Position numbers and translations under genes: made by a program. From NCBI RefSeq assembly GCF_016820555.1, contig NZ_JADHDW010000001.1, positions 124,001-188,000 of the forward strand: DNA of 64,000 bases. The letters run 5' to 3'. The notes below the pieces were generated by a model. It ran no database searches, was not told the origin of the DNA, and worked only from the letters and a program-made list of their open reading frames with translations. The first letter of the stretch is position 1; each line of letters begins with the position of its first letter. Shown piece after piece: positions 10,780 through 19,642 of the stretch. The stretch is from Bacillus sp. REN10 (GTDB taxonomy: Bacteria > Bacillota > Bacilli > Bacillales > Domibacillaceae).

Positions 10780-11718
10780 ATGAGTTTGCAACGTAAAAAG
10801 ATTTCTGTTATTGGCGCAGGTTTCACTGGTGCAACAACTGCTTTCTTACTTGCTCAAAAAGAACTTGGAGATGTCGTGTTAGTCGATATTCCACAAGCGG
10901 AAGGTCCTACAAAAGGAAAGGCGCTTGATATGCTTGAAGCAAGTCCTATACAAGGATTTGATGCAAACATCATCGGTACTTCTGACTATGTAGATACAAA
11001 GGACTCTGACATCGTCATCATCACTGCTGGTATCGCTCGTAAGCCAGGAATGAGCCGTGATGACTTAGTTCAAACGAACCAAAAAGTAATGAAAGCTGTA
11101 ACAAGCGAAGTCGTGAAAAACTCTCCAAACTGTACTATTATCGTGTTAACAAACCCAGTGGATGCGATGACTTATACAGTTTATAAAGAATCTGGTTTCC
11201 CTAAAAACCGTGTAATTGGACAATCAGGTGTTCTTGATACCGCTCGTTTCCGTACGTTCGTCGCTCAAGAATTAAATCTTTCAGTGAAAGATATTACTGG
11301 TTTCGTTCTAGGTGGACATGGCGATGATATGGTTCCGCTTGTGCGCTATTCTTATGCTGGCGGAATTCCATTAGAAACATTAATTCCGAAAGATCGTTTA
11401 GAGGCAATCGTGGAACGTACTCGTAAAGGAGGCGGCGAAATCGTCGCGCTTTTAGGTAACGGTTCTGCCTATTATGCTCCTGCAGCTGCACTTGTTGAAA
11501 TGGCAGAAGCCGTTCTTAAAGACCAACGCCGTGTGCTTCCTTCTATCGCTTACTTAGAAGGCGAATACGGATTCGACGGCATTTACCTTGGGGTGCCAAC
11601 CATCCTTGGTAAAGAGGGTATTGAACAAATTATTGAACTTGAACTAACAGAAGATGAAAAAGCAGCGCTTGCTAAATCGGCTGACTCTGTTCGCAAAGTA
11701 ATGCAAATTCTTGCTTAA
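10780..11718 (+). CDS. mdh: Malate dehydrogenase
   Basis: NAD-dependent oxidation of malate to oxaloacetate, which feeds CitZ. The 312-residue LDH-like MDH has the NAD-binding [14 protein letters not shown], a substrate loop with [10 protein letters not shown], and the catalytic [14 protein letters not shown] His segment. The ATG at 10780 with AGGGAGGG matches the B. subtilis start and length; an in-frame start at 10747 lies in the hairpin region and has no RBS. Last gene of citZ-icd-mdh, closed by a terminator. Confidence 0.97.
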   Translation: MSLQRKKISVIGAGFTGATTAFLLAQKELGDVVLVDIPQAEGPTKGKALDMLEASPIQGFDANIIGTSDYVDTKDSDIVIITAGIARKPGMSRDDLVQTNQKVMKAVTSEVVKNSPNCTIIVLTNPVDAMTYTVYKESGFPKNRVIGQSGVLDTARFRTFVAQELNLSVKDITGFVLGGHGDDMVPLVRYSYAGGIPLETLIPKDRLEAIVERTRKGGGEIVALLGNGSAYYAPAAALVEMAEAVLKDQRRVLPSIAYLEGEYGFDGIYLGVPTILGKEGIEQIIELELTEDEKAALAKSADSVRKVMQILA

Positions 11719-11733
11719 TTTGAATCATAAGAA

Positions 11734-11770
11734 AGAAGATGTCTCGCTTAGGGAGGCATCTTCTTTTTTA
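11734..11770 (+). terminator. Terminator of the citZ-icd-mdh operon
   Basis: AGAAGATG (11734-11741) pairs with CATCTTCT (11757-11764), followed by a T-run. It is 16 nt after the mdh stop. Confidence 0.88.
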
Positions 11771-11784
11771 GGCGATGCTTCTAT

Positions 11785-11825
11785 CGCTTTTCTTGATCCA
11801 GCTCCAGGCGCCTTTCGCTTTTCTT
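11785..11825 (-). repeat. Short copy of a dispersed repeat family
   Basis: Read on the minus strand, this contains AAGAAAAGCGAAAG, then GGCGCC, AGCTGGATC and a second AAGAAAAGCG. The same ends occur in the longer copy at 30192-30363 (AAGAAAAGCGAAAG at both ends and AGCTGGAC near one end). This looks like an internally deleted copy of the same element between mdh and phoP. Confidence 0.6.
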
Positions 11826-11896
11826 GTTCTTTCGCAAATGGTTTAAATTATATATAATAGATTAGAATGGTTATTATTTCATTTGAGGAGGCTGGC

Positions 11897-12613
11897 ATGA
11901 CGAAGAAGATTTTGGTTGTTGACGATGAGCAATCCATTGTCACGTTAATTAAATATAATTTAGAACAATCGGGTTATCAAGTGATTACGGCGTTTGATGG
12001 CCGGGAGGGGCTTGATAAAGCGATCGAGGAAAGTCCAGATTTAATGATTCTTGATTGGATGCTTCCAGGGATGGATGGGATGGAAGTATGTAAAGAGTTG
12101 AGGCAGAGAAAGGTCAGTACTCCTATTTTGATGCTTACAGCAAAGGATGAAGAATTTGATAAAGTACTTGGGCTTGAATTAGGGGCGGATGATTATATGA
12201 CCAAGCCATTTAGCCCTAGGGAATTGTTGGCGCGTGTGAAAGCAATCTTACGCAGATTGCAGCATGTTGTGAAAGAGGAAGAAGTAGTTGAGAATGAGGA
12301 TCGTTACTTCGAGGTCGCCGAGTTGAAAATTTACCCTGATCAATATGAGGCTTATTTTCTAGATAACTTAATTGAATTGACGCCAAAAGAGTTTGAATTA
12401 TTGCTTTATTTGGTGGAGAATAAAGGACGGGTATTGACGCGTGATCAATTGTTAAGCGCAGTATGGAAATATGATTTTGTTGGAGATACACGAATTGTCG
12501 ATGTTCATATTAGTCATTTGCGTGAAAAGATCGAACAAAATACGAGAAAACCTCAATACATAAAGACCATTAGAGGGCTTGGTTATAAGCTTGAGGAGCC
12601 TAAAACTGTATGA
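11897..12613 (+). CDS. phoP: Phosphate response regulator PhoP
   Basis: OmpR-family response regulator of the phosphate-starvation response. The 238-residue protein has a receiver domain (Asp9, Asp10, phospho-acceptor Asp53 in ILDWMLPGMDG, Lys in DDYMTKPFSPRE) and a C-terminal winged helix ending in TIRGLGYKLEEP. The ATG at 11897 has GAGGAGG upstream; the in-frame extension from 11867 is not needed. The position after mdh and before phoR-polA matches B. subtilis. A -10-like TATAAT is at 11853-11858, but no Pho box was seen before phoP itself. Confidence 0.93.
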   Translation: MTKKILVVDDEQSIVTLIKYNLEQSGYQVITAFDGREGLDKAIEESPDLMILDWMLPGMDGMEVCKELRQRKVSTPILMLTAKDEEFDKVLGLELGADDYMTKPFSPRELLARVKAILRRLQHVVKEEEVVENEDRYFEVAELKIYPDQYEAYFLDNLIELTPKEFELLLYLVENKGRVLTRDQLLSAVWKYDFVGDTRIVDVHISHLREKIEQNTRKPQYIKTIRGLGYKLEEPKTV

Positions 12614-14391
12614 TGAAGCTTCGCACTCGCTTAGTGTTGGGGCTGACTTTTCTTGTCGTTCTCGTTCTTATTGCCCTCGGTGTCGTGTTAAGCGAAATGT
12701 TTAAAACGTATAATTTGCAAACGTTAAATGAGCGTTTAGAGGAAGAGACCGTTCTTTTAGCAGATCAAATTGACCGGGAAGGCGGCATTTCTGAATTAAC
12801 AGAAGAGCGAGTGGAAAAATGGAGTGAACAGTTGAAGGTTCGTGTCTCTATTATAGATCCCTCGGGTCATTTGCTTTTTGATAGTGAGATGTATGATTCA
12901 ACAGAAAAGTCTGAGTATCAGAAATTAGTTAAGCGAATTGCTAAACTAAAAGAACCGAAAAATTATCAAGAGGCCTTAGCGCTTAAATACAATGAGCAGT
13001 TTCATTGGCGAGTCATTCAAAATCGTGAAGGAGGAACGGAAGGAATCGTCATCCTCAATACGAAAGTGGACGATCTTAGTCATGTTTATAGACAAATTTG
13101 GCTGATTTTACTCATTTCCATTGGGGCAACGCTACTGTTAATTATTTTATTAGGCACGAAGATCACCAGTCGGTATACAAAGCCCATTGAATCCGCCACG
13201 AAAGTAGCGATTGAATTAGCAAAAGGAAATTACCGGGCGAGAACGTATGATGCGCCAACGAATGAAGTGGGCATGCTGAATACGTCAATTAATATATTGG
13301 CTCGAAACTTGCAAGAAATGATGCAAGCGCAAGAAGTGCATCAAAATCGGCTGACGGCGTTAATCGAAAATATGGAAAGCGGTATTTTGCTGCTGGATGA
13401 TCGTGGATTTATCATCGTTGTCAATAAATCGTTTAAAAAGTTCTTTCATGTAAAGAATGAACGACTTATTAAAAAAAGATATTATGAAGCGATTCAGTAT
13501 AAAGAAGTGATTGACATTATTGAAGAAGTGTTTATGACGGAAGAAAATGTACGCAGGCAGCTACTGCTTTCTCTCGGCATTGAACGTAAACACTTTGAAG
13601 TCTCCGGTGCTCCAATCATTGGAACGAATGATGAGTGGAAAGGCATTTTAATTGTGTTTCATGATATTACAGAAATCAAAAAGCTAGAACAGATGAGAAA
13701 AGACTTCGTTGCCAATGTCTCCCATGAGCTTAAAACGCCGATTACTTCCATTAAAGGTTTCACGGAGACGCTGTTAGATGGAGCGATGAATGACCCAGAA
13801 GCATTGTCGATGTTTTTAAACATTATTTTAAAAGAAAGCGAACGAATGCAAACACTGGTGATGGATTTGTTGGATTTATCTAAAATTGAACAAAAGGGAA
13901 TCGTGTTAAATTTAAAGCCCGTATGTGTGGATGAAGTGATCGAAGAGATTATTCCTACTCTTGAACATCGCATGACTAATAAACAGATCGAATTAACACT
14001 GAATATGGCAAAAGGCCTTGAAATTATTGGGGATTTCTATCGCTTGAAACAGGTGTTTATTAATTTAATTAACAACGCGATTTTATATACGCAAGAGGGA
14101 GGCTCTATTCAGATTAAGGGGCTCGATCAAGGATCTTATGTAGAAGTTCAAGTGTCTGATAATGGAATCGGCATTAAAGAGGAAGAAGTGCCGCGCATTT
14201 TTGAAAGGTTTTATCGCGTAGATAAAGCGAGAAGCCGTAACTCTGGTGGAACAGGTCTAGGTCTTGCGATTGTTAAACATATATTAGAAGCGCATGACGG
14301 CAAAATTTCTGTGCGCAGTAAAGTCAATGAAGGAACGACTTTCATTGTTACGTTGAAAAAACAGCCGGACATTGAAGGGGAATCAGTATAA
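12610..14391 (+). CDS. phoR: Phosphate sensor histidine kinase PhoR
   Basis: Membrane kinase partner of PhoP, 593 residues. Two membrane helices (about 3-30 and 163-185) enclose an extracytoplasmic sensor domain. They are followed by HAMP, a PAS domain with ..ENMESGILLLDDRGFIIVVN.., the dimerisation/phosphoacceptor His in NVSHELKTPITSIKGF, and an ATPase domain with NLINNAILYT (N box) and GGTGLGLAIVKH (G2). The start overlaps the phoP stop (ATGA). The double ATGATG leaves the exact start uncertain by one codon. Confidence 0.93.
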   Translation: MMKLRTRLVLGLTFLVVLVLIALGVVLSEMFKTYNLQTLNERLEEETVLLADQIDREGGISELTEERVEKWSEQLKVRVSIIDPSGHLLFDSEMYDSTEKSEYQKLVKRIAKLKEPKNYQEALALKYNEQFHWRVIQNREGGTEGIVILNTKVDDLSHVYRQIWLILLISIGATLLLIILLGTKITSRYTKPIESATKVAIELAKGNYRARTYDAPTNEVGMLNTSINILARNLQEMMQAQEVHQNRLTALIENMESGILLLDDRGFIIVVNKSFKKFFHVKNERLIKKRYYEAIQYKEVIDIIEEVFMTEENVRRQLLLSLGIERKHFEVSGAPIIGTNDEWKGILIVFHDITEIKKLEQMRKDFVANVSHELKTPITSIKGFTETLLDGAMNDPEALSMFLNIILKESERMQTLVMDLLDLSKIEQKGIVLNLKPVCVDEVIEEIIPTLEHRMTNKQIELTLNMAKGLEIIGDFYRLKQVFINLINNAILYTQEGGSIQIKGLDQGSYVEVQVSDNGIGIKEEEVPRIFERFYRVDKARSRNSGGTGLGLAIVKHILEAHDGKISVRSKVNEGTTFIVTLKKQPDIEGESV

Positions 14392-14401
14392 TTATGTCTC
14401 T

Positions 14402-14455
14402 TTTACAAAAGGTTAATATGTCCTTTACATGTAGTTTATAAATAGAGCGTATAAT
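14402..14455 (+). promoter_or_regulatory. Candidate PhoP-activated promoter (four-hexamer Pho box)
   Basis: Four hexamers lie at exact 11-bp intervals: TTTACA (14402), TTAATA (14413), TTTACA (14424), TTTATA (14435). After the last hexamer, 9 nt lead to a perfect TATAAT (14450-14455), and no good -35 is present. This is the arrangement known for B. subtilis Pho boxes (TT(A/C/T)ACA repeats with about 5-bp spacers upstream of a -10). It lies just after phoR, so any transcript would enter the polA leader. Confidence 0.65.
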
Positions 14456-14468
14456 ATAACTTATCAAC

Positions 14469-14524
14469 CCCCTTTATCCAAAAGGCTGTCCTTTAGAGGG
14501 GCTTTATGTCCCTCGCTTTTTTTT
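14469..14524 (+). promoter_or_regulatory. polA leader: rod structure competing with a terminator
   Basis: CCCCTTT (14469-14475), AAAGG (14481-14485), CCTTT (14490-14494) and AGAGGGG (14495-14501) fold as one interrupted rod. Part of the last strand, GAGGG (14496-14500), can instead pair with CCCTC (14510-14514), followed by eight Ts: a terminator. The two folds exclude each other, as in attenuators. AGAGGGG also lies 4 nt before an ATG (14506) that opens a 21-codon hydrophobic reading frame ending at TAG 14569-14571. Confidence 0.5.
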
Positions 14525-14545
14525 GGGTTGGTGGGTTGGTGGAAG

Positions 14546-14606
14546 GCCGTTATTTTCTTTTTTTATTCTAGGCATGATAGAATAAGAAAGAAAATAGCGG
14601 CTTTTT
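14546..14606 (+). terminator. Strong hairpin terminator 28 nt before polA
   Basis: A 15-bp stem (14546-14560 with 14587-14601, one G-U pair) is capped by a second stem TATTCTA/TAGAATA (14564-14570, 14578-14584) and followed by TTTTT. It would end transcripts from phoPR and from the upstream promoter. Since only 28 nt remain before the polA start, polA transcription must start upstream and read through, or start within the hairpin. Confidence 0.8.
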
Positions 14607-14634
14607 ATGTTGTTATATAAGGAGGAGATACGGA

Positions 14635-17259
14635 TTGAAGAAAAAACTGGTTTTAATTGATGGAAATAGTGTAGCCTATCGGGCATTTTTTGCTCTTCCT
14701 TTATTACACAATGATAAGGGAATACATACGAATGCCGTTTATGGGTTTACGATGATGCTCATGAAAATTTTAAAGGAAGAGCAGCCTACTCATATACTTG
14801 TCGCTTTCGATGCAGGGAAAACGACTTTTCGGCATGAAACTTATCAAGAATATAAAGGAGGACGGCAAAAAACGCCTCCTGAGCTATCGGAGCAATTTCC
14901 ATACTTACGCGAATTATTAAATTGTTATCATATTCCTTACTTTGAATTAGAGAACTATGAAGCGGATGATATTATCGGAACGTTGTCACTACAAGCGGAA
15001 AAAGAGGGCTTTGAAGTGAAGGTTTTCTCTGGAGATAAGGATTTGACGCAATTAAGCTCAGAAGCGACCACTGTTTGTATTACCCGAAAAGGAATCACTG
15101 ATATTGAAGTGTATACGCCGGATCATGTTCAGGAAAAATATGGTCTTGTACCAGAGCAAATCATTGATATGAAAGGGTTAATGGGTGATTCTTCAGATAA
15201 TATTCCAGGCGTGCCGGGAGTGGGAGAAAAAACAGCGATTAAGCTGTTAAAGCAATTTCAATCTGTGGAACAATTGCTTAACTCCATTGATGAAGTAAGT
15301 GGAAAGAAGTTAAAAGAAAAACTTGAAGAACATAAAGAATTAGCGTTAATGAGCAAAAAGCTGGCGACCATTTTGCGAGAGGTGCCGATGGATGTATCTC
15401 TAGACAGCTTACAATATGAAGATCCCGATAATGATCAAGTGTATGAATTGTTTAAGGATCTTGGCTTTCATTCATTGTTAGATAAACTAGATCGGCCGGC
15501 AGGCGAAGCGGCTGTTCATGAAGTTGTGAATTATAAGAAGGAAACAGAATTAGATGAAGCGTTCTTTCACCAGCAGTCTTCATTTTATTTAGAAATGATT
15601 ACAGATAACTATCATCATGCAGATATTGTCGGGTTTAGTATAGCCGCAGAAGATCATCTCTCTTATATCCCTGCTGACGTCGCATTTGCTTCTCCTGCTT
15701 TTAAGGCATGGGCGGAAAGTGAACAGTATAAGAAGTCTGTGTTTGATGCGAAACGTACGGTGATTGGATTAAGACGGCATGGAATTGAGCTGAAAGGGAT
15801 TGATTTTGATTTACTGTTAGCTTCCTATTTAATTAACCCATCCGAATCGCCAGAGGATTTTTCGGCAGTAGCGAAACTGCATGGGCTCGGAACGATTCAG
15901 CCGGATGAAGCGGTGTATGGAAAAGGGGCTAAACTCAAACTGCCAGAAGAAGAAGTATATGCTGAGCATATTGCTTCTAAAGCAGCAGCACTAGAGCAGT
16001 TAAAGGCCACTTGTTTGCAGGAATTAGAGGACAATCAGCAACTAGAACTTTTTTATGATTTGGAACTGCCGCTTGCTCTTATTTTAGCGGATATGGAATC
16101 TGAAGGTGTACAAGTGGATGTTGACCGTTTAAAGCAAATGGGCGAAGAACTGAAGCAACAACTGTCTGTGATTGAACAAACAATTTATGAGCTGGCTGGT
16201 ATGGAATTTAATATTAATTCTCCGAAACAGCTAGGGAGCGTTCTTTTTGAAAAGCTTGGTTTGCCTCCGATTAAGAAGACAAAAACAGGTTACTCTACGT
16301 CGGCCGATGTATTAGAGAAGCTCGCTCCATCACATGAAATTGTTGAACATATTCTTCATTATCGCCAACTTGGGAAATTGCAATCGACGTATATTGAAGG
16401 TTTGTTGAAGGTAGTGAGCAGTCACCACAAAATTCATACTCGATTTAATCAAGCATTGACGCAAACAGGGCGACTCAGCTCAACGGAACCGAACTTACAA
16501 AACATTCCGATTCGATTAGAAGAAGGAAGAAAGATTCGCCAAGCATTCGTGCCAACGAATAGTGAGTCTGTGATTTTTGCCGCTGATTACTCACAAATTG
16601 AATTGAGAGTGTTAGCTCATATTGCGAATGATGAAAAACTAATTGAAGCGTTTCTTCAAGGATTAGATATTCATACCGCTACAGCAATGGATGTGTTCCA
16701 TGTATCGAAAGAAGAAGTCGATGGCAATATGCGTCGTCAAGCAAAAGCGGTGAATTTCGGCATTGTTTATGGGATTAGTGATTACGGCCTGTCGCAAAAC
16801 TTGGGTATTACGAGAAAAGAAGCGGCGGACTTTATTGAACGGTATTTAATGACTTATCCAGGTGTGAAAGAATATATGGATGACATTATTCGTGAAGCGA
16901 AAGAAAAAGGATATGTGACCACGCTATTGCATCGGAGACGTTATATTCCTGAAATTACAAGCCGCAATTTTAATTTGCGTAGTTTTGGAGAAAGAACGGC
17001 GATGAACACACCGATTCAAGGAAGTGCCGCTGATATTATAAAAAAAGCGATGATCGATGTAGCGGAGCGATTAGAAAAGGAAAAGCTACAATCGAAATTG
17101 CTACTGCAAGTGCACGATGAATTAATTTTTGAAGTGCCGAAAGAGGAAATTGAAGTGATGAGCAAGCTTGTCCCGGAAGTTATGGAGCAAGCTTTGACAT
17201 TGAAAGTGCCGCTCAAAGTCGACTTTTCTTACGGTGCGACTTGGTATGATGCAAAATAA
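14635..17259 (+). CDS. polA: DNA polymerase I
   Basis: Okazaki fragment processing and repair synthesis. The 874-residue protein has an N-terminal 5' nuclease (residues 1-290; LIDGNSVAYRAFFAL, NYEADDIIGTLS, MGDSSDNIPGVPGVGEKTA), a 3' exonuclease-like region (about 300-465) and the polymerase with ADYSQIELRVLAHIA (motif A), RRQAKAVNFGIVYGISDYG (motif B) and QVHDELIFE (motif C). The 3' exonuclease acidic motif is degenerate (YLEMITDNY), so proofreading is probably absent, as known for Bacillus Pol I. TTG start with GGAGGAG. Shares direction and a short gap with mutM. Confidence 0.97.
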   Translation: MKKKLVLIDGNSVAYRAFFALPLLHNDKGIHTNAVYGFTMMLMKILKEEQPTHILVAFDAGKTTFRHETYQEYKGGRQKTPPELSEQFPYLRELLNCYHIPYFELENYEADDIIGTLSLQAEKEGFEVKVFSGDKDLTQLSSEATTVCITRKGITDIEVYTPDHVQEKYGLVPEQIIDMKGLMGDSSDNIPGVPGVGEKTAIKLLKQFQSVEQLLNSIDEVSGKKLKEKLEEHKELALMSKKLATILREVPMDVSLDSLQYEDPDNDQVYELFKDLGFHSLLDKLDRPAGEAAVHEVVNYKKETELDEAFFHQQSSFYLEMITDNYHHADIVGFSIAAEDHLSYIPADVAFASPAFKAWAESEQYKKSVFDAKRTVIGLRRHGIELKGIDFDLLLASYLINPSESPEDFSAVAKLHGLGTIQPDEAVYGKGAKLKLPEEEVYAEHIASKAAALEQLKATCLQELEDNQQLELFYDLELPLALILADMESEGVQVDVDRLKQMGEELKQQLSVIEQTIYELAGMEFNINSPKQLGSVLFEKLGLPPIKKTKTGYSTSADVLEKLAPSHEIVEHILHYRQLGKLQSTYIEGLLKVVSSHHKIHTRFNQALTQTGRLSSTEPNLQNIPIRLEEGRKIRQAFVPTNSESVIFAADYSQIELRVLAHIANDEKLIEAFLQGLDIHTATAMDVFHVSKEEVDGNMRRQAKAVNFGIVYGISDYGLSQNLGITRKEAADFIERYLMTYPGVKEYMDDIIREAKEKGYVTTLLHRRRYIPEITSRNFNLRSFGERTAMNTPIQGSAADIIKKAMIDVAERLEKEKLQSKLLLQVHDELIFEVPKEEIEVMSKLVPEVMEQALTLKVPLKVDFSYGATWYDAK

Positions 17260-17280
17260 AGTGGAAGGGGGAAGAGGAAT

Positions 17281-18114
17281 TTGCCGGAACTTCCAGAGGT
17301 AGAAACAGTCCGGCGAACGCTCATCCAGCTGGTTGTTGGGAAGACGATTCAGAAAGTGGAGATTCGCTGGACAAATATTATTAAAAAACCCGAACAGGCC
17401 GAGCAATTTGCTGATGCGCTTGTCGGAGAAACCATTCGTGATATAGCAAGAAGAGGAAAATTTTTAATCTTTGAATTAGATCATTATGCGCTCGTTTCTC
17501 ATTTGCGCATGGAAGGAAAATATCGCCTCCATGAAAAAGGGGAGGAGGAAGAGCCGCACACGCATGTTGTCTTTACATTTACCGATGGAACCGAATTGCG
17601 TTATCGCGATGTGCGCAAATTTGGAACGATGCATCTCTTTTCTAAGGGTGAAGAGTATCACGCACTTCCTCTTTCTCAACTGGGACCGGAGCCTTTTTCG
17701 GAAGAATTCTCTCTCGATTATATGAGAGCCAAGTTGAAAAAAACAGAACGAATGATCAAAGCGGTATTGCTTGATCAAAAGATCTTCGTTGGACTCGGCA
17801 ATATTTATGTGGATGAGGCATTGTTTCGGGCAAATATTCACCCGGAACGAAAAGCAAGTAACTTGCAAGAAGAGGAAATCATGAGCCTTCATCAAGAAAT
17901 TGTGGCTACACTGAGTGAGGCGGTTGAACAAGGTGGAAGCACCATTCGTTCCTACGTCAATAGCCAAGGACAGATGGGAATGTTTCAGCAAAAGCTGTTT
18001 GTATACGGCAAAAAAGGAGAACCGTGCCATACATGCGGAACAGCCATTGAAAAAATGAAAGTAGCTGGGCGCGGCACACATATTTGCCCTAATTGTCAGC
18101 CTTTGTCCAAATGA
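17281..18114 (+). CDS. mutM: Formamidopyrimidine-DNA glycosylase
   Basis: Bifunctional glycosylase/AP lyase removing 8-oxoguanine and FaPy. It starts with the catalytic PELPEVETVRR (Pro1 nucleophile after removal of the initiator; TTG start with GGGGGAAGAGG upstream). Also present are the helix-two-turn-helix segment ..GLGNIYVDEALF.. and the C-terminal zinc finger CHTCGTA..CPNC with the arginine-containing VAGRGTH loop. It has 277 residues, the normal length. It lies 21 nt after polA, consistent with a repair operon. Confidence 0.96.
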   Translation: MPELPEVETVRRTLIQLVVGKTIQKVEIRWTNIIKKPEQAEQFADALVGETIRDIARRGKFLIFELDHYALVSHLRMEGKYRLHEKGEEEEPHTHVVFTFTDGTELRYRDVRKFGTMHLFSKGEEYHALPLSQLGPEPFSEEFSLDYMRAKLKKTERMIKAVLLDQKIFVGLGNIYVDEALFRANIHPERKASNLQEEEIMSLHQEIVATLSEAVEQGGSTIRSYVNSQGQMGMFQQKLFVYGKKGEPCHTCGTAIEKMKVAGRGTHICPNCQPLSK

Positions 18115-18173
18115 ACCTTCTATCCGTTCCTTCATATACTATCGTAATCATTCGATAGGGAGGAATTGGCTTC

Positions 18174-18806
18174 ATGGATGCGTATCTTTCATTGTATATG
18201 CTTGCTATCGCTGTTAGCTTAGACAGTTTCAGTGCCGGGGTTGCTTATGGGCTGAAGCAATTGAAACTTCCAGTGAAGTCTTCTATTCTTTTGTCCATTT
18301 GTTCGGCCGGTTCTTTGCTTGTTGCGATGTCAACGGGTCATGTATTAAGCCGGTTTATTTCAGAGCAAGTTGCGAGCCACATTGGTGGATTTATTTTAAT
18401 TGGTCTTGGCGCTTGGGTGCTTTGGCAATTTTTCCGTACAGATCATCAAAACAATCGGTTAGAGGACCAGCCGCTTGTGTACTTAGAGCTCAAACGATTG
18501 GGCATCGTGATTCAAATTTTAAAAAGTCCTACGGCAGCTGACCTTGATCAATCCGGCACCATTTCTGGTATAGAAGCATTGCTGCTTGGGCTGGCGTTAT
18601 CACTAGATTCCTTTGGGGCGGGAATTGGAGCAGCTTTTCTTGATTTTCCTCCGCTACTGTTGGCTGCTTCGGTTGCTGGAATGAACTTTTTATTTGTAAC
18701 GAGCGGACTATGGTGCGGAAGGAAATTTGCGAATGTACGGTGGATGCAGCGAGTCGCATTTTTGCCAGGCATTTTATTAATTCTATTAGGTACGTTGAAA
18801 ATGTGA
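18174..18806 (+). CDS. ytaF: MntP-like membrane protein YtaF
   Basis: A 210-residue polytopic protein with about six membrane helices and two halves that each contain LDSFSAG/LDSFGAG, the acidic metal-type motif of the MntP/YtaF family. In Bacillus this gene sits between mutM and coaE and is annotated as the sporulation membrane protein YtaF; metal export is plausible by homology but unproven. RBS GGGAGGAA; the stop is 14 nt before coaE. Confidence 0.9.
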   Translation: MDAYLSLYMLAIAVSLDSFSAGVAYGLKQLKLPVKSSILLSICSAGSLLVAMSTGHVLSRFISEQVASHIGGFILIGLGAWVLWQFFRTDHQNNRLEDQPLVYLELKRLGIVIQILKSPTAADLDQSGTISGIEALLLGLALSLDSFGAGIGAAFLDFPPLLLAASVAGMNFLFVTSGLWCGRKFANVRWMQRVAFLPGILLILLGTLKM

Positions 18807-18820
18807 AAGGTTGGGGGAAA

Positions 18821-19423
18821 ATGGCTACGATAATCGGGCTAACGGGTGGCATTGCTAGTGGCAAAAGCACGGTGAGCCAAATGTTGAAAGAAAAAGGATT
18901 TGCAATAGTGGATGCAGATGTAGCGGCGCGTGCCGTTGTAGAACCTGGTCAGCCGGCGTTGCAACAAATTGTTGAGACGTTTGGAGAAGAAATTTTACAA
19001 ACAGATGGCACGCTTGATCGTTTGAAGCTGGGACAACGTATTTTTAATCATGAAGAAGAACGGAAAAAGCTGAATGACATCATTCATCCAGCTGTCCGTC
19101 AGTTTATGCTGGCCGAGAAAGAAGAAGCCATTCAAGCTGGGAGCAAAACGATCATTATGGACATTCCTTTATTATTTGAAAGTCAATTAACATGGATGGT
19201 GGAAAAAGTCATCGTTGTTTATGTAAATGAAGAGACTCAATTACATAGGTTAATGGCTCGCAACGGCTTTGATGAAGTCACTGCGAAATCCCGAATCGCA
19301 TCCCAGCTGAGTCTCCGTGATAAAGCTACTCAAGCGGATGCAGTGATTAATAATAACGGAACGATGGAAGAAACGAAAAAGCAGCTCGAACAAATTTTAA
19401 TCGATTGGCAGTTAGAGCCATAA
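18821..19423 (+). CDS. coaE: Dephospho-CoA kinase
   Basis: Final step of CoA synthesis, phosphorylation of the 3'-hydroxyl of dephospho-CoA. It begins with the P-loop IIGLTGGIASGKSTVSQML, followed by VDADVAARAVVEPGQPAL and the LID region with RLMARNGF. The ATG at 18821 gives 200 residues, the usual length; the frame is open further upstream inside ytaF, but that extension has no RBS. A terminator follows directly. Confidence 0.96.
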   Translation: MATIIGLTGGIASGKSTVSQMLKEKGFAIVDADVAARAVVEPGQPALQQIVETFGEEILQTDGTLDRLKLGQRIFNHEEERKKLNDIIHPAVRQFMLAEKEEAIQAGSKTIIMDIPLLFESQLTWMVEKVIVVYVNEETQLHRLMARNGFDEVTAKSRIASQLSLRDKATQADAVINNNGTMEETKKQLEQILIDWQLEP

Positions 19424-19453
19424 ACCGTCCTTTTTAGAAGGGCGGTTTTTTAT
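19423..19453 (+). terminator. Terminator after coaE
   Basis: AACCGTCC (19423-19430) pairs with GGGCGGTT (19440-19447, one G-U), followed by a T-run. It starts at the coaE stop codon and closes the mutM-ytaF-coaE group. Confidence 0.9.
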
Positions 19454-19571
19454 CTTTTTAGGCGAGAAGACCAGCCAGTCAGATCCATGTTGACGGCAGT
19501 TTTCTTAGCCTACTTTTCTGAATAGTTAAATTTCTTATTTTCATCATTTAAAGGTTCCATTAAAAATTAAT

Positions 19572-19618
19572 TATGTTATACTAATTAAAGCAAAACAAAC
19601 AATTAAGTATATAACATT
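19572..19618 (+). promoter_or_regulatory. gapB promoter region with CcpN-type operators
   Basis: TATGTTATACT (19572-19582) is a perfect match to the CcpN operator consensus TRTGHYATAYW, and its 3' part (TATACT, 19577-19582) doubles as the -10. An inverted second site, TATATAACATT on this strand (19608-19618), matches 10 of 11 positions. CcpN is the glycolysis-responsive repressor of gapB and pckA in B. subtilis, so repression on glucose is expected. The -35 is poor. Confidence 0.75.
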
Positions 19619-19642
19619 TGTGGATATAGGAGGAGCCGGTAT

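Noticed and set aside
11820-11860. Pho box before phoP
   Set aside because: A TATAAT is present, but no hexamers at an 11-bp period were found, so autoregulation at this site is not supported.
17476-18135. 219-codon minus-strand frame opposite mutM
   Set aside because: It lies entirely within a recognised gene, has Cys/Phe-rich random-looking composition and no RBS: a shadow frame.
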